This document shows, in pieces, positions 25,568-33,923 of a stretch of DNA of 64,000 bases (the stretch's first letter is position 1; every line of letters begins with the position of its first letter). The notes under the pieces were generated by a model. It ran no database searches, was not told where the DNA came from, and was given only the letters and a program-made list of their open reading frames with translations. The translations under genes were made by a program, and so were the position numbers. Source of the stretch: Fibrobacterota bacterium (lineage in GTDB: Bacteria > Fibrobacterota > Chitinivibrionia > Chitinivibrionales > FEN-1185); assembly GCA_003165595.1 (NCBI GenBank), contig PLWQ01000017.1:69559-133558 (forward strand). The letters run 5' to 3'.

Positions 25568-25927
25568 GGTGGGGGCACCGCTCCGCGTTTCCCCCTGGCC
25601 CCCGGCTTCCGGCGCTTCTCGCCGGCGATCCGGGGGCACACCCCTTCCAGCGGGAACACGCACGAAACGCATTGCTTGCGCAATGCGCGTGTCGTGTTCC
25701 CGCAACGCCCTCATTGCAGAAGAAGAATGAAGAAAGCCGTTTGTGCATTGCGCGAGTGCCAAATGGCAATCGAATTCTGCGCAGCGCCAGGCCGGACTGG
25801 AGTGGTGCGCTGGTGCGCATTGCCGGCCGACCCTGCCGACAGGCATAGGGCGGTCCGGCAACGAGGCTGACGAGCCGAGCCCGGAAGGAGGGCCGCCGCC
25901 GCAAAGCGGCGGGGCGCCCAGATTTTC
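25568..25927 (+). repeat. Composite structured repeat A+B (copy 3)
   Basis: The most compact composite copy. Module A (25568-25716) starts GGTGGGGGCACCGCTCCGCG, then a GGCCCCCGG/CCGGGGGC hairpin, the CACACCCCTTCCAGC joint, a long hairpin (arms about 25654-25680 and 25682-25705) and the CGCAACGCC box. Module B (25781-25927) has GCGCCAGGCCGGACTGG, GCATAGGGCGGTCCGGCAA, GCCGAGCCCGGAAGGAGG and a terminal hairpin with GGGCCGCCGCCG and its complement, closing in GCGCCCAGATTTTCT. The two modules are 65 nt apart. Confidence 0.82.
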
Positions 25928-26007
25928 TAAACAACAATTCCGGTTCCCCAAAATATTTGCACCGTTCGCTGCGTAGTAAGTATACTTACCGTATCGGAAG
26001 GTTTGGC

Positions 26008-26442
26008 ATGCTCCTCACACTCAGTGCACTCATGGCGTCTGCCGTTCTGAATTTTTCTTCGCCTTCGGCCAAGGCCGCGGTCGAAATTCAGGTGCCGATC
26101 GCTTCCTGCCAATGCGCATGCTGCAAAGGCGGAGTGTGCAGATGCGGGATGCACAAGCTGGCAAGGGCGGCAAAGTCCTGCGCACCGTCTGCCAGGCCTT
26201 CACATGAATCGCGTCAGGTTGACGCGGCAGGATGTCATTGCAGTGACAGCAATCCTGTCTCCCGTCCGCAAAGCAACGACCTTGTTTCGGCAGGTACGGG
26301 AGCGGACGGCGAATTGCATTTGGTACAGCTGTCGGCTGCTGCGTGGTCAACATCCGACCCCAAATTCTTGAGACTGCCGGTAACCGGTGTCTTCGATCCC
26401 AGCCCGCCGAGCTCGTTCCGTTCAATTCCCCTCCGAATCTAG
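26008..26442 (+). CDS. Cys-rich secreted protein of the metal-resistance island
   Basis: This 144-residue protein has a signal peptide (MLLTLSALMASAVLNFSSPSAKA) and a Cys cluster CQCACCKGGVCRCGMHK just after it, then CHCSDSNP. The Cys spacing suits soft metal binding such as Cu(I). The start ATG at 26008 has GGAAGG 7 nt upstream; a TTG 17 codons earlier is less likely. It directly precedes a YHS protein, DUF302 and CusCBA-like genes. I recognise no named family; metal binding is an inference from Cys density and context. Confidence 0.65.
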   Translation: MLLTLSALMASAVLNFSSPSAKAAVEIQVPIASCQCACCKGGVCRCGMHKLARAAKSCAPSARPSHESRQVDAAGCHCSDSNPVSRPQSNDLVSAGTGADGELHLVQLSAAAWSTSDPKFLRLPVTGVFDPSPPSSFRSIPLRI

Positions 26443-26595
26443 CTTTACTCCGCATCGCTCCACAGGATCGTGGTGGCCGGAATAACGGTCGCATTTCCAT
26501 TGTGCCGTAACCGGACAGCCACCAATCGTGGCATGTTTATTGCACAATTTCTTAGAATCACATTTGTTATATCAATTTTTAGAAAGGCGGGCTCC

Positions 26596-26982
26596 ATGCA
26601 GCTTTCATTCAAGGTTGTTGCGACATCTTTACTTATTTTGGCAGCCGGGATTCTCGGCGTTTCGAACTCGCAGACGGACACCATGTCCCAAAACCACGTA
26701 GCCACCGCGGTCCATCGCAGCGACTCCGCCACGACAATGCCCGGCAAGGCCGTGGCGCATCCGAAAACGGCGATGAAGCACTCGAAATCGAAGCTCGTGG
26801 CGCAGAAGACATGCCCGGTGATGGGTAGCCCGATAGATAAAAGCATATACGTGGATTACAAAGGCAAACGGGTCTATTTCTGCTGCACCATGTGTCCGGA
26901 AACCTTCAACAAGGACCCGGAAAAGTATCTCAAGGTTCTTGCCGACAGGGGCGAAGCGGTCGAGGACGCTCCGAAGAAATAA
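26596..26982 (+). CDS. Secreted YHS-domain protein
   Basis: This 128-residue protein has a signal peptide (residues 1-22), a His/Met-rich spacer (MPGKAVAHPKTAMKHSK) and a C-terminal YHS domain with CPVMGSPIDKSIYVDYKG, YFCCTMCPETFNKDPEKY. The Cys pattern resembles domains found in copper-handling proteins. It may bind copper in the periplasm. The ATG at 26596 follows AAAGGCGGG. It is the first gene of a tight same-strand run with DUF302 and the RND genes. Confidence 0.85.
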   Translation: MQLSFKVVATSLLILAAGILGVSNSQTDTMSQNHVATAVHRSDSATTMPGKAVAHPKTAMKHSKSKLVAQKTCPVMGSPIDKSIYVDYKGKRVYFCCTMCPETFNKDPEKYLKVLADRGEAVEDAPKK

Positions 26983-27030
26983 TGATTTCCAGAAGAAAGC
27001 CGATAACCCGCGCACCACAAGGAGGCATCC

Positions 27031-27417
27031 ATGATCTCGTACGGATTTACAAAGGAAGTTGACGCGCCGTTTGAGCAGATTCTCGAACGTCTGCCGAAGC
27101 TGCTCGAAAAGGAAGGTTTCGGCGTCGTGAGCACCATCGACATCGGGCAGAAGATGCGGGACAAACTCGGCATTGACTTTCGCAAGTACGTGATCGTGGG
27201 CGCCTGCAACCCCAAGAACGCTTACAAGGCGATTACGGCCGAAGAAAACATCGGGCTCATGCTGCCCTGCAACATGATTGTCTACGAAAAAGACGGGAAA
27301 ACTGTTGTCGGATCGATACGGCCATCGGAGATGATGAAAACAATTGGCAACGATGCTCTCACCGCTGTTGCCGCGGAGGTCGAGGTTTCGCTCAAGCGGG
27401 TGCTCGATTCAATTTGA
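27031..27417 (+). CDS. DUF302 family protein
   Basis: This 128-residue protein has the DUF302 pattern: MISYGFTKEVDAPFEQI, FGVVSTIDIGQKMRDKLG, YVIVGACNPKNAYKAI, IGLMLPCNMIVYEKDGKT and GSIRPSEMMKTIGND. The family is often linked to redox or metal genes, and the structure resembles a CodB/phosphoesterase-like fold; the reaction is unknown. GGAGG lies before the ATG at 27031. It is 23 nt upstream of the efflux outer-membrane gene, so it is co-transcribed. Confidence 0.9.
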   Translation: MISYGFTKEVDAPFEQILERLPKLLEKEGFGVVSTIDIGQKMRDKLGIDFRKYVIVGACNPKNAYKAITAEENIGLMLPCNMIVYEKDGKTVVGSIRPSEMMKTIGNDALTAVAAEVEVSLKRVLDSI

Positions 27418-27440
27418 CAACCAGGGGGAATGCCGTTCTG

Positions 27441-28808
27441 ATGACAACTCCACACAAACCTAGACCGATGCGGATGCGGAGAATTTGCCGGCTAACTTAT
27501 GCACTGTATTGTTGCGCCCTGCTTCCAGCAGGTAATACTTTCTCGCAACAGGACAGCACACGAGCGACCCTTGCAGCCAATTACCTTATCATGAAATCAA
27601 TGCTGAAGGTGATCATTGACGATGCATTAAGAAACAACCCCAGCATCAAGGCTGCAGGAAGCAAGGTAGATGCATCAATGGCCTCGGAACGTTACGCCAA
27701 AAGTCTTGACCCGCCGCAAATAGCTGTCGAGTTTTATCAGGCTCCTCTCTCGTCATTTCCGAATCCGTTCAAAGATCAAATGGAATACGACTACTCAATC
27801 CAGCAGATATTCCCTTTTCCCGGAAAACTTGGCGCCATGGCAAAAGCGGAACAAAAACGAACGGGAATGATCACCGCAGACCGGCAGACTCTTGAACGGG
27901 AAATTGTCCGCAATGTTAAGACCCTGTACTTTAACTTATACCTCAAATACCGTCAACTGGATATCAATAACGAAACCCGGGCGCTTGTTCGCGAATTCGC
28001 GGATATTGCGCGAAAGCAGTACGAACTCGGCATGGGCAAACAACCCGACATACTCAGGGCGCAGACGGAGTTGTCGTCGCTTGCGAATGACAGCATCATA
28101 CTTATTCAGCAGCGAAAATCGATGGAAGGCATGCTCAACGCTCTGTGCAACCGGCCGGTGACGGATGAGATCGGCTTCATACCGGAAATCGATCCCGTAT
28201 TGCAGGACTACGATTTGAAAACCTTGCTGGCCCTCGCCGAGAAGAACCGGCCGGAGCTGAAGTCAATGCAGTCGGCCGTTGAAATGCGGAAGGCCGAACG
28301 TTCCGTAGCAGGAAAGGAATATTTGCCGGATTTCGTGGTTCGCGGAATGTACAAACAAATGACATCGGCCCCTGATGATTGGAGTTTGATGATCGGGGCT
28401 ACGGTGCCGATCGCCCCCTGGTCGCTGGGAAAGAATTCGGCAGGGACCACTCGCGGTGACGCCAACTTCAAAACATCACAAGGCGAGCTTGATAACACGA
28501 AGAACATTGTAGCTGCCGAGGTGAACGACGCGCTGCTGAAAGTGGAAAGCAGCAAGGATCGGCTGAGGCTCAGCAGGGAAACCACGATTCCGCAAGCGCA
28601 ACAGACCCTCCAAAGTGCGCTTGCGGCATACGGAACCGGAAAAGAGGAGTTCCTCATGCTGATCGACATCGAACGGATGCTCGTTACTGCAAAGCTTGAT
28701 TATCACATGGCCGTCATGAGTCTTCTCGATAGTCGGAGCCAGCTTGAACGGGCCGTTGGAATAGACATAGAGGAGATGGGACAATCGCTCCAGGGAGGTC
28801 GTCAATGA
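27441..28808 (+). CDS. TolC-family outer-membrane efflux protein (CusC-like)
   Basis: This 455-residue protein has two outer-membrane-efflux (OEP) repeats with long helices (GSKVDASMASERYAKSLDPPQ; YFNLYLKYRQLDINN; LRAQTELSSLAND; MRKAERSVAGKEYLPDFVV; VNDALLKVESSKDRLRL). It forms the outer-membrane channel for the RND complex encoded downstream. The N-terminus carries a hydrophobic signal-like segment with a Cys pair. The ATG at 27441 is taken as start; an alternative is 27468. Its stop overlaps the CusB-like start by 4 nt. Confidence 0.88.
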   Translation: MTTPHKPRPMRMRRICRLTYALYCCALLPAGNTFSQQDSTRATLAANYLIMKSMLKVIIDDALRNNPSIKAAGSKVDASMASERYAKSLDPPQIAVEFYQAPLSSFPNPFKDQMEYDYSIQQIFPFPGKLGAMAKAEQKRTGMITADRQTLEREIVRNVKTLYFNLYLKYRQLDINNETRALVREFADIARKQYELGMGKQPDILRAQTELSSLANDSIILIQQRKSMEGMLNALCNRPVTDEIGFIPEIDPVLQDYDLKTLLALAEKNRPELKSMQSAVEMRKAERSVAGKEYLPDFVVRGMYKQMTSAPDDWSLMIGATVPIAPWSLGKNSAGTTRGDANFKTSQGELDNTKNIVAAEVNDALLKVESSKDRLRLSRETTIPQAQQTLQSALAAYGTGKEEFLMLIDIERMLVTAKLDYHMAVMSLLDSRSQLERAVGIDIEEMGQSLQGGRQ

Positions 28809-30193
28809 TCCGTTCCGGGAAAACAACGGCAATAATCCTTGTCTGCGGACTGGCCTTTGCGGGCATATCGAGTGTGTTTATCTCTTGTCAAAAGCCCCGA
28901 AATGAAACGCGGGCCGCGCCTCAGAAGCAAATCTATCATTGCCCCATGCATCCGAATTACCTTTCGGACAAACCCGGCGTCTGTCCCATATGCGGAATGA
29001 AACTCGTTTTGGTGAACCAAGACGGGCGTGATTCCGCCGCCAGGAAAACCGGCGACCGGAAAATTCTTTTCTATCGCGATGCCATGAACCCCGCCCACAC
29101 CTCGCCTCGTCCCGGGAAAGCGCCCGACGGCATGGATCTGGTGCCGGTATACGAGGATGAAGCCGCGGGTGAAGGCGGCGGGGTGAGGATAGACCCGGTT
29201 ACCGTCCAGAACATCGGAGTAAAGACCGAAACGGTGGAAACGCGGAACCTCAAGAAGGATATCCGGGTCTCGGCAAACATCGACCTCGACGAAACCGCGG
29301 TAAACATTGTCAATACGAAAATCATGGGGTGGGTGGAGAAACTTTTTGTCGACTTTACCGGCCAGCCGGTCAAGAAGGGACAGCCCCTGCTGTCGATTTA
29401 CAGTCCGGATCTCGTGAGCACGCAGGAGGAGTACCTGCAGGCGGTGCGCTATCGGAAAAGCCTGTCCGAAACGTCATCGCCCGAGGCCCGCAACGGCGCC
29501 GATGAACTCGTTGCGAGCAGCAAGCGCAGGCTCATGAATTGGGACATACCGGAGAGCGAGATCAAGGCGCTCGGAGAACGCGGCACGCCCCAAAAAGCCA
29601 TGATCGTCTATTCGCCCGCTCGCGGCGTCGTTCTTGAAAAAATGGTAGTGGAAGGCCAGAACGTTACGCCCGGCACGGTGTTGTACAAAGTAGCCGATCT
29701 TTCAACCGTCTGGGCCATTGCCAATGTGTTTCAGGAAGACATCCCTTATGTAAAGGTCGGCATGGAAACATCCGTGGACCTGCCATCGATGCAGGGACGC
29801 ACATTCGCGGGAAAGGTGCGGTTTATAGCTCCGGTCCTGGACCCGACCACCAAGACTGCGGCTGTTCGAATCGCAATACGCAACACCCCCGATATGGTTC
29901 TCAAGCCCCAGATGTTCGCAAATGTACAGATTATTTCTCCGGTTGCGAAAAATGCGCTCTCCGTCTCGCGGCAGTCGGTGTTGCACACCGGAACGCGGGA
30001 TGTCGTCATTGTAGCGCTCGGCAACGGACTGTTCAAGCCCCGGGAAGTGAAGCTGGGGATGAGCGCCGGCGGCTATGTCCAGGTCCTGTCCGGTCTTGCG
30101 GAAGGGGAAACGATCGTGACATCGTCGCAATTTCTCCTTGATTCCGAGAGCAACCTGAAGGTGGCGATAGGGCAGATGAGCGGCGGAAATTGA
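28805..30193 (+). CDS. RND periplasmic adaptor with heavy-metal-binding domain (CusB-like)
   Basis: This 462-residue membrane-fusion protein has a signal segment with SCQ (possible lipobox), then two heavy-metal-binding motifs, YHCPMHPNYLSDKPGVCPICG and YRDAMNPAHTSPRPG followed by PDGMDLVPVY. The CusB-type body follows: RVSANIDLDE, VEKLFVDFTGQPVKKGQ, ARGVVLEKMVVEGQNVTPGT and the alpha-hairpin. It links the inner-membrane pump to the CusC-like channel and hands over Cu(I)/Ag(I). It overlaps cusC by ATGA and lies upstream of the pump gene. Confidence 0.92.
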   Translation: MIRSGKTTAIILVCGLAFAGISSVFISCQKPRNETRAAPQKQIYHCPMHPNYLSDKPGVCPICGMKLVLVNQDGRDSAARKTGDRKILFYRDAMNPAHTSPRPGKAPDGMDLVPVYEDEAAGEGGGVRIDPVTVQNIGVKTETVETRNLKKDIRVSANIDLDETAVNIVNTKIMGWVEKLFVDFTGQPVKKGQPLLSIYSPDLVSTQEEYLQAVRYRKSLSETSSPEARNGADELVASSKRRLMNWDIPESEIKALGERGTPQKAMIVYSPARGVVLEKMVVEGQNVTPGTVLYKVADLSTVWAIANVFQEDIPYVKVGMETSVDLPSMQGRTFAGKVRFIAPVLDPTTKTAAVRIAIRNTPDMVLKPQMFANVQIISPVAKNALSVSRQSVLHTGTRDVVIVALGNGLFKPREVKLGMSAGGYVQVLSGLAEGETIVTSSQFLLDSESNLKVAIGQMSGGN

Positions 30194-30198
30194 AGAAG

Positions 30199-30280
30199 AC
30201 CTCACCTCATCACCCCGCCTTTCGGCACTCCTCTTCCCCTCTCCCCGTGGGAGAGGGGCGGGGGGAGAAGGGGTGAGGTC
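30199..30280. repeat. Dispersed GC hairpin between CusB-like and CusA-like genes
   Basis: A perfect 10-bp inverted repeat (30236-30245 with 30249-30258, CCCCTCTCCC and complement) sits inside a larger imperfect pairing of ACCTCACC (near 30200) with GGGGTGAGG (near 30270). The same motif set is at 24431-24460. It may attenuate transcription between the two efflux genes. Confidence 0.5.
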
Positions 30281-30318
30281 GCGACGAAAAAATGAATGGA
30301 GAGTCAGGCAGGAAATCT

Positions 30319-33300
30319 ATGCTTGAAAAAATCATAGAATGGTCGATTAAGAACAAGTTCCTCGTTATCATACTCACGATTTTTGCAATCGGGTTCGGTG
30401 TCTATTCCCTTGTCGCAACGCCAATCGACGCCATTCCGGATCTCAGCGACGTGCAGGTGATCATTTACACCGAAGACCAGGGGCAATCGCCGCGTATTGT
30501 GGAAGACCAGGTAACCTATCCCTTGACAACCTCGCTCATTTCCGTGCCCGGCGCCAAAGTCGTGAGGGGCTATTCCTTTTTCGGGTACTCGCTCGTGTAC
30601 GTCATCTTCAAGGACGGCACCGACATCTACTGGGCGCGCAGCCGCGTGCTCGAATATCTTAATTACGCGCAGAAACGGCTTCCCTCGGGCATCGTGCCCA
30701 CGCTCGGACCTGATGCGTCGGGGGTCGGGTGGGTGTACGAATACGCGCTTGTGTCGGACAAACACTCGGTGCAAGAGCTGCGCTCCTACCAGGACTGGTA
30801 CCTCAAATACGGATTGTCAACGGTGCCCGGCGTCGCCGAGGTCGCGAGCATCGGGGGCTATGTAAAGGAATATCAGGTCACGCTCGATCCGGCCAAGCTC
30901 CAGGCCTACAATCTTTCGGTAAACGATGTTGCAGCGGCGGTCAAGAACGGCAATGCCGATGTGGGCGGGGAAGTGATCGAAATGGGCGAAATGGAATTCA
31001 TGATCCGGGGTTTAGGATACATCAAATCCTTGGAGGACATCCAACAGATCCCGGTGAAAACCGATATGCTGCACGGCGTGTCGGTCCGCATGAAAGACAT
31101 TGCCGACATCGCCCTGGGCCCGGAAATGAGGCGCGGCGTCGCCGAGCTTGACGGACAGGGAGAAGTCGCGGGCGGTATCGTGGTAATGCGCTACGGCGAA
31201 AATGCACGCGAAATAATCAAGAATGTCGAAAAGAAACTTGAGGTGCTCAAGGCGGGTCTGCCGCCCGACGTGAGAATCGTACCAACCTATGACCGCTCGG
31301 GACTCATCGATCGGGCAGTTGGCAATCTCACGCACAAGCTTGTTGAAGAAATTCTGATAGTGGCGCTGGTGTGCTTGATTTTTCTGTTCCATGCCAGGAG
31401 CGCCCTGGTCGCGGTGTTTACGCTGCCGACCGCCATACTGATGGCCTTCATAATCATGCAGCGGCAGGGAATCAACGCGAACATCATGTCGCTTGGCGGC
31501 ATAGCCATCGCGATCGGCGCCATGGTTGACGCGGCAATAATAATGATCGAAAACGCGCACAATCACATTGAGCTGGAAAATGAAAAGCCCCCCGGGGAGA
31601 GAGGTCCGCACTGGCAAATTATTCTTGAGGCGTCAAAGGAAGTCGGGCCGGCCCTGTTCTGGTCGCTTCTGGTGATCACGGTTTCCTTTATTCCCATCTT
31701 TACGCTGGAGGAGCAGGAGGGCAGGCTGTTCAAACCGCTTGCCTTTACAAAAACGTATTCCATGGCGGCTGCGGCGCTGTTGGCTATTACCATCGTACCC
31801 GTTCTCATGGGATTCTTTATACAAGGCAAGATTTTGCCGGAGCACAAGAACCCGGTGAACCGCTTTCTTATGTCAATCTACCATCCGGCGGTACAATGGG
31901 TGCTTCGGCATACGAAGATCGTATTGATCGCGGCTGTTGCGGTCGTTGCGGTCACGGTAATTCCGCTTGGCCGGCTCGGATCGGAATTCATGCCGCCGCT
32001 GTACGAAGGCGACCTGCTCTATATGCCGACCACCATGCCGGGGATTTCGATAACCAAGGCCAAGGAGATCCTTCAGCAAACCGACAAGATCATCCGATCG
32101 TTTCCGGAAGTGAGTAGAGTATTCGGCAAGGCGGGGCGCGCGGAAACCGCCACCGACCCGGCGGGTCTCGACATGCTCGAAACCGTGATCATGCTCAGGC
32201 CGGAAAAAGAGTGGCCCGCGGGTATGACGCACGAGAAACTGGTGGAACAGCTCGATGCGTCAATCCAGTTTCCCGGACTCACCAATTCCTGGACCATGCC
32301 CATTAAAACCCGCACCGACATGCTCTCCACCGGGATTAAGACTCCGGTGGGAATAAAAATATCCGGGCCCAACCTCGACACGCTGCAACTGCTCGGCAAA
32401 GAGGTGGAGACCGCGGTTCGCTCGGTGCCGCACACTGCTTCGGCGTTCGCGGAACGGGCGGTGGGGGGCAATTACCTCGATGTCAAGATCGACCGGGTCC
32501 AGGCCGGCCGCTACGGCCTCAATATAGGCGACGTTCAGTCGGTGATCCAGACGGCCCTCGGCGGCATCACCGTGACGACGACGGTTGAGGGGCTCGAAAG
32601 GTATCCCGTCAATGTGCGGTACAGCAGGGAACTGCGCGACAATGTGGAGTCGCTGGCGCATGTGCTCATTCCGACGCCGCAGGGCCAGGTGCCGCTGGGG
32701 CAAGTCGCAACATTCGAGATAAACAAAGGTCCCATGGTCATCCGAACCGAAGACTCTCGGCCCAATTCGTGGGTATTTGTTGACATTAGAGGAACCGACA
32801 TCGGAACCTACGTGAAAAGCGCGCAAAAGGTCGTTTCCGGGCAGGTGAAGCTGCCCACCGGCTACAGCCTTGTCTGGAGCGGCGAATTCGAGTACATGGA
32901 GCGGATGCAGCACAGGCTCATGATGGTAATTCCAATGACGCTTTTCATTATTCTCCTCATACTCTTCCTCAACACAAAGTCGCTGATCAAGACGTCGATC
33001 ATTTTTCTTGCCGTCCCCTTTTCGCTTGTCGGAGCAATTTGGCTGCTTTTCTTCCTCGGTTACAATACCAGCCTTGCGGTGTGGGTCGGCATTATCGCGC
33101 TGGCCGGGCTCGATGCGGAGACCGGGGTTATCATGCTCCTGTATCTTGACCAGGCGTTTGATTCCGTCAAGAAGCAAGGCGCCCTTACCGTTGCGAGCCT
33201 CAAAACGGCCATCGACCACGGCGCGGTAAGGCGCGTGCGGCCCAAGATCATGACCGCGTCGGTGATCATTGCTGGTTTACTTCCGATAATGTGGAGCAAC

Positions 33301-33438
33301 GGGACCGGGTCGGATGTGATGAAAAGGATCGCCGCCCCGATGGTGGGAGGCGTGGTGACGTCGGTGCTGATGGAACTTCTGGTCTATCCGGCGATTTATT
33401 TTTTGTGGAGAAAAAGAAGTATAGCAAAAATACAATAA
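30319..33438 (+). CDS. cusA: CusA-like heavy-metal RND efflux pump
   Basis: This 1039-residue protein is a HME-RND transporter. It starts MLEKIIEWSIKNKFLVII (TM1), has the porter-domain phrase FFGYSLVYVIFKDGTDIYWAR typical of CusA/CzcA, the TM4 proton relay GAMVDAAIIMIENAHNHIE, the TM10-11 phrase AGLDAETGVIMLLYLD and twelve hydrophobic segments. It pumps Cu(I)/Ag(I) from periplasm to outside with the CusB- and CusC-like partners. AGGA precedes the ATG at 30319; the ATG 27 nt upstream is less well placed. The metal class is taken from the copper-binding neighbours rather than from the sequence alone. Confidence 0.94.
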   Translation: MLEKIIEWSIKNKFLVIILTIFAIGFGVYSLVATPIDAIPDLSDVQVIIYTEDQGQSPRIVEDQVTYPLTTSLISVPGAKVVRGYSFFGYSLVYVIFKDGTDIYWARSRVLEYLNYAQKRLPSGIVPTLGPDASGVGWVYEYALVSDKHSVQELRSYQDWYLKYGLSTVPGVAEVASIGGYVKEYQVTLDPAKLQAYNLSVNDVAAAVKNGNADVGGEVIEMGEMEFMIRGLGYIKSLEDIQQIPVKTDMLHGVSVRMKDIADIALGPEMRRGVAELDGQGEVAGGIVVMRYGENAREIIKNVEKKLEVLKAGLPPDVRIVPTYDRSGLIDRAVGNLTHKLVEEILIVALVCLIFLFHARSALVAVFTLPTAILMAFIIMQRQGINANIMSLGGIAIAIGAMVDAAIIMIENAHNHIELENEKPPGERGPHWQIILEASKEVGPALFWSLLVITVSFIPIFTLEEQEGRLFKPLAFTKTYSMAAAALLAITIVPVLMGFFIQGKILPEHKNPVNRFLMSIYHPAVQWVLRHTKIVLIAAVAVVAVTVIPLGRLGSEFMPPLYEGDLLYMPTTMPGISITKAKEILQQTDKIIRSFPEVSRVFGKAGRAETATDPAGLDMLETVIMLRPEKEWPAGMTHEKLVEQLDASIQFPGLTNSWTMPIKTRTDMLSTGIKTPVGIKISGPNLDTLQLLGKEVETAVRSVPHTASAFAERAVGGNYLDVKIDRVQAGRYGLNIGDVQSVIQTALGGITVTTTVEGLERYPVNVRYSRELRDNVESLAHVLIPTPQGQVPLGQVATFEINKGPMVIRTEDSRPNSWVFVDIRGTDIGTYVKSAQKVVSGQVKLPTGYSLVWSGEFEYMERMQHRLMMVIPMTLFIILLILFLNTKSLIKTSIIFLAVPFSLVGAIWLLFFLGYNTSLAVWVGIIALAGLDAETGVIMLLYLDQAFDSVKKQGALTVASLKTAIDHGAVRRVRPKIMTASVIIAGLLPIMWSNGTGSDVMKRIAAPMVGGVVTSVLMELLVYPAIYFLWRKRSIAKIQ

Positions 33439-33889
33439 AATCTGGGCGCCCCGCCTTTGGCGGCGGCCCTCCTTTCGGGCTCGGCCAATCGCCTCGGTGC
33501 CGGATCGCCCTATGCCGGTAGACGCAGCACGCTGCGTCTCTACCGGCGGGGCGACCGGCACTGCGCTCCGGCGCACCACTCCAGTCCGTCCTGGCGCGCG
33601 GCAAACAGGTGGGTGCCGCGTTGGTTTATGACGTTTTGTCCTGTGCGAAGGCGTTGCGGAAACGTGACGCGCCCAATGCGTAAGCTTTAGGCAAAGCAAA
33701 CTGTCAGATGCGAATGAGGAAAACGATTGGCATTTCTAAACAATTGTCGCCACTAGGTGCCCCCGCATAAAAACCGGTTTTTGTAACCGGACTAACTGGG
33801 GGGCCACCTGCAGAGGGGGTGTGCCTGTCAAGTAGAGGCACACGCCGTGTGTCTCTACTTGACAGGCCAGGGGGAAACTTCCCCCACCA
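33437..33889 (-). repeat. Composite structured repeat A+B (copy 4)
   Basis: The element lies in reverse orientation directly after the cusA stop. Module B is 33437-33602: read on the minus strand it has GACGGACTGGAG, a greatly extended hairpin of 16-bp arms (33513-33549, GCCGGTAGACGCAG and its partner), then ATAGGGCGATCCGGCA, CGAGGCGATTGGCCGAGCCC and the terminal GGGCGCCCAGATTTT. Module A is about 33645-33889: GGTGGGGGAAG, a variable hairpin with 16-bp arms (CCTGTCAAGTAGAG type), CACACCCCCTCTGCAG, a second hairpin and the CGCAACGCC box. The stems differ wholly from other copies while the joints are conserved. Confidence 0.78.
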
Positions 33890-33923
33890 AATCAGACATC
33901 AATAGATGAAACAGGATCGACTT

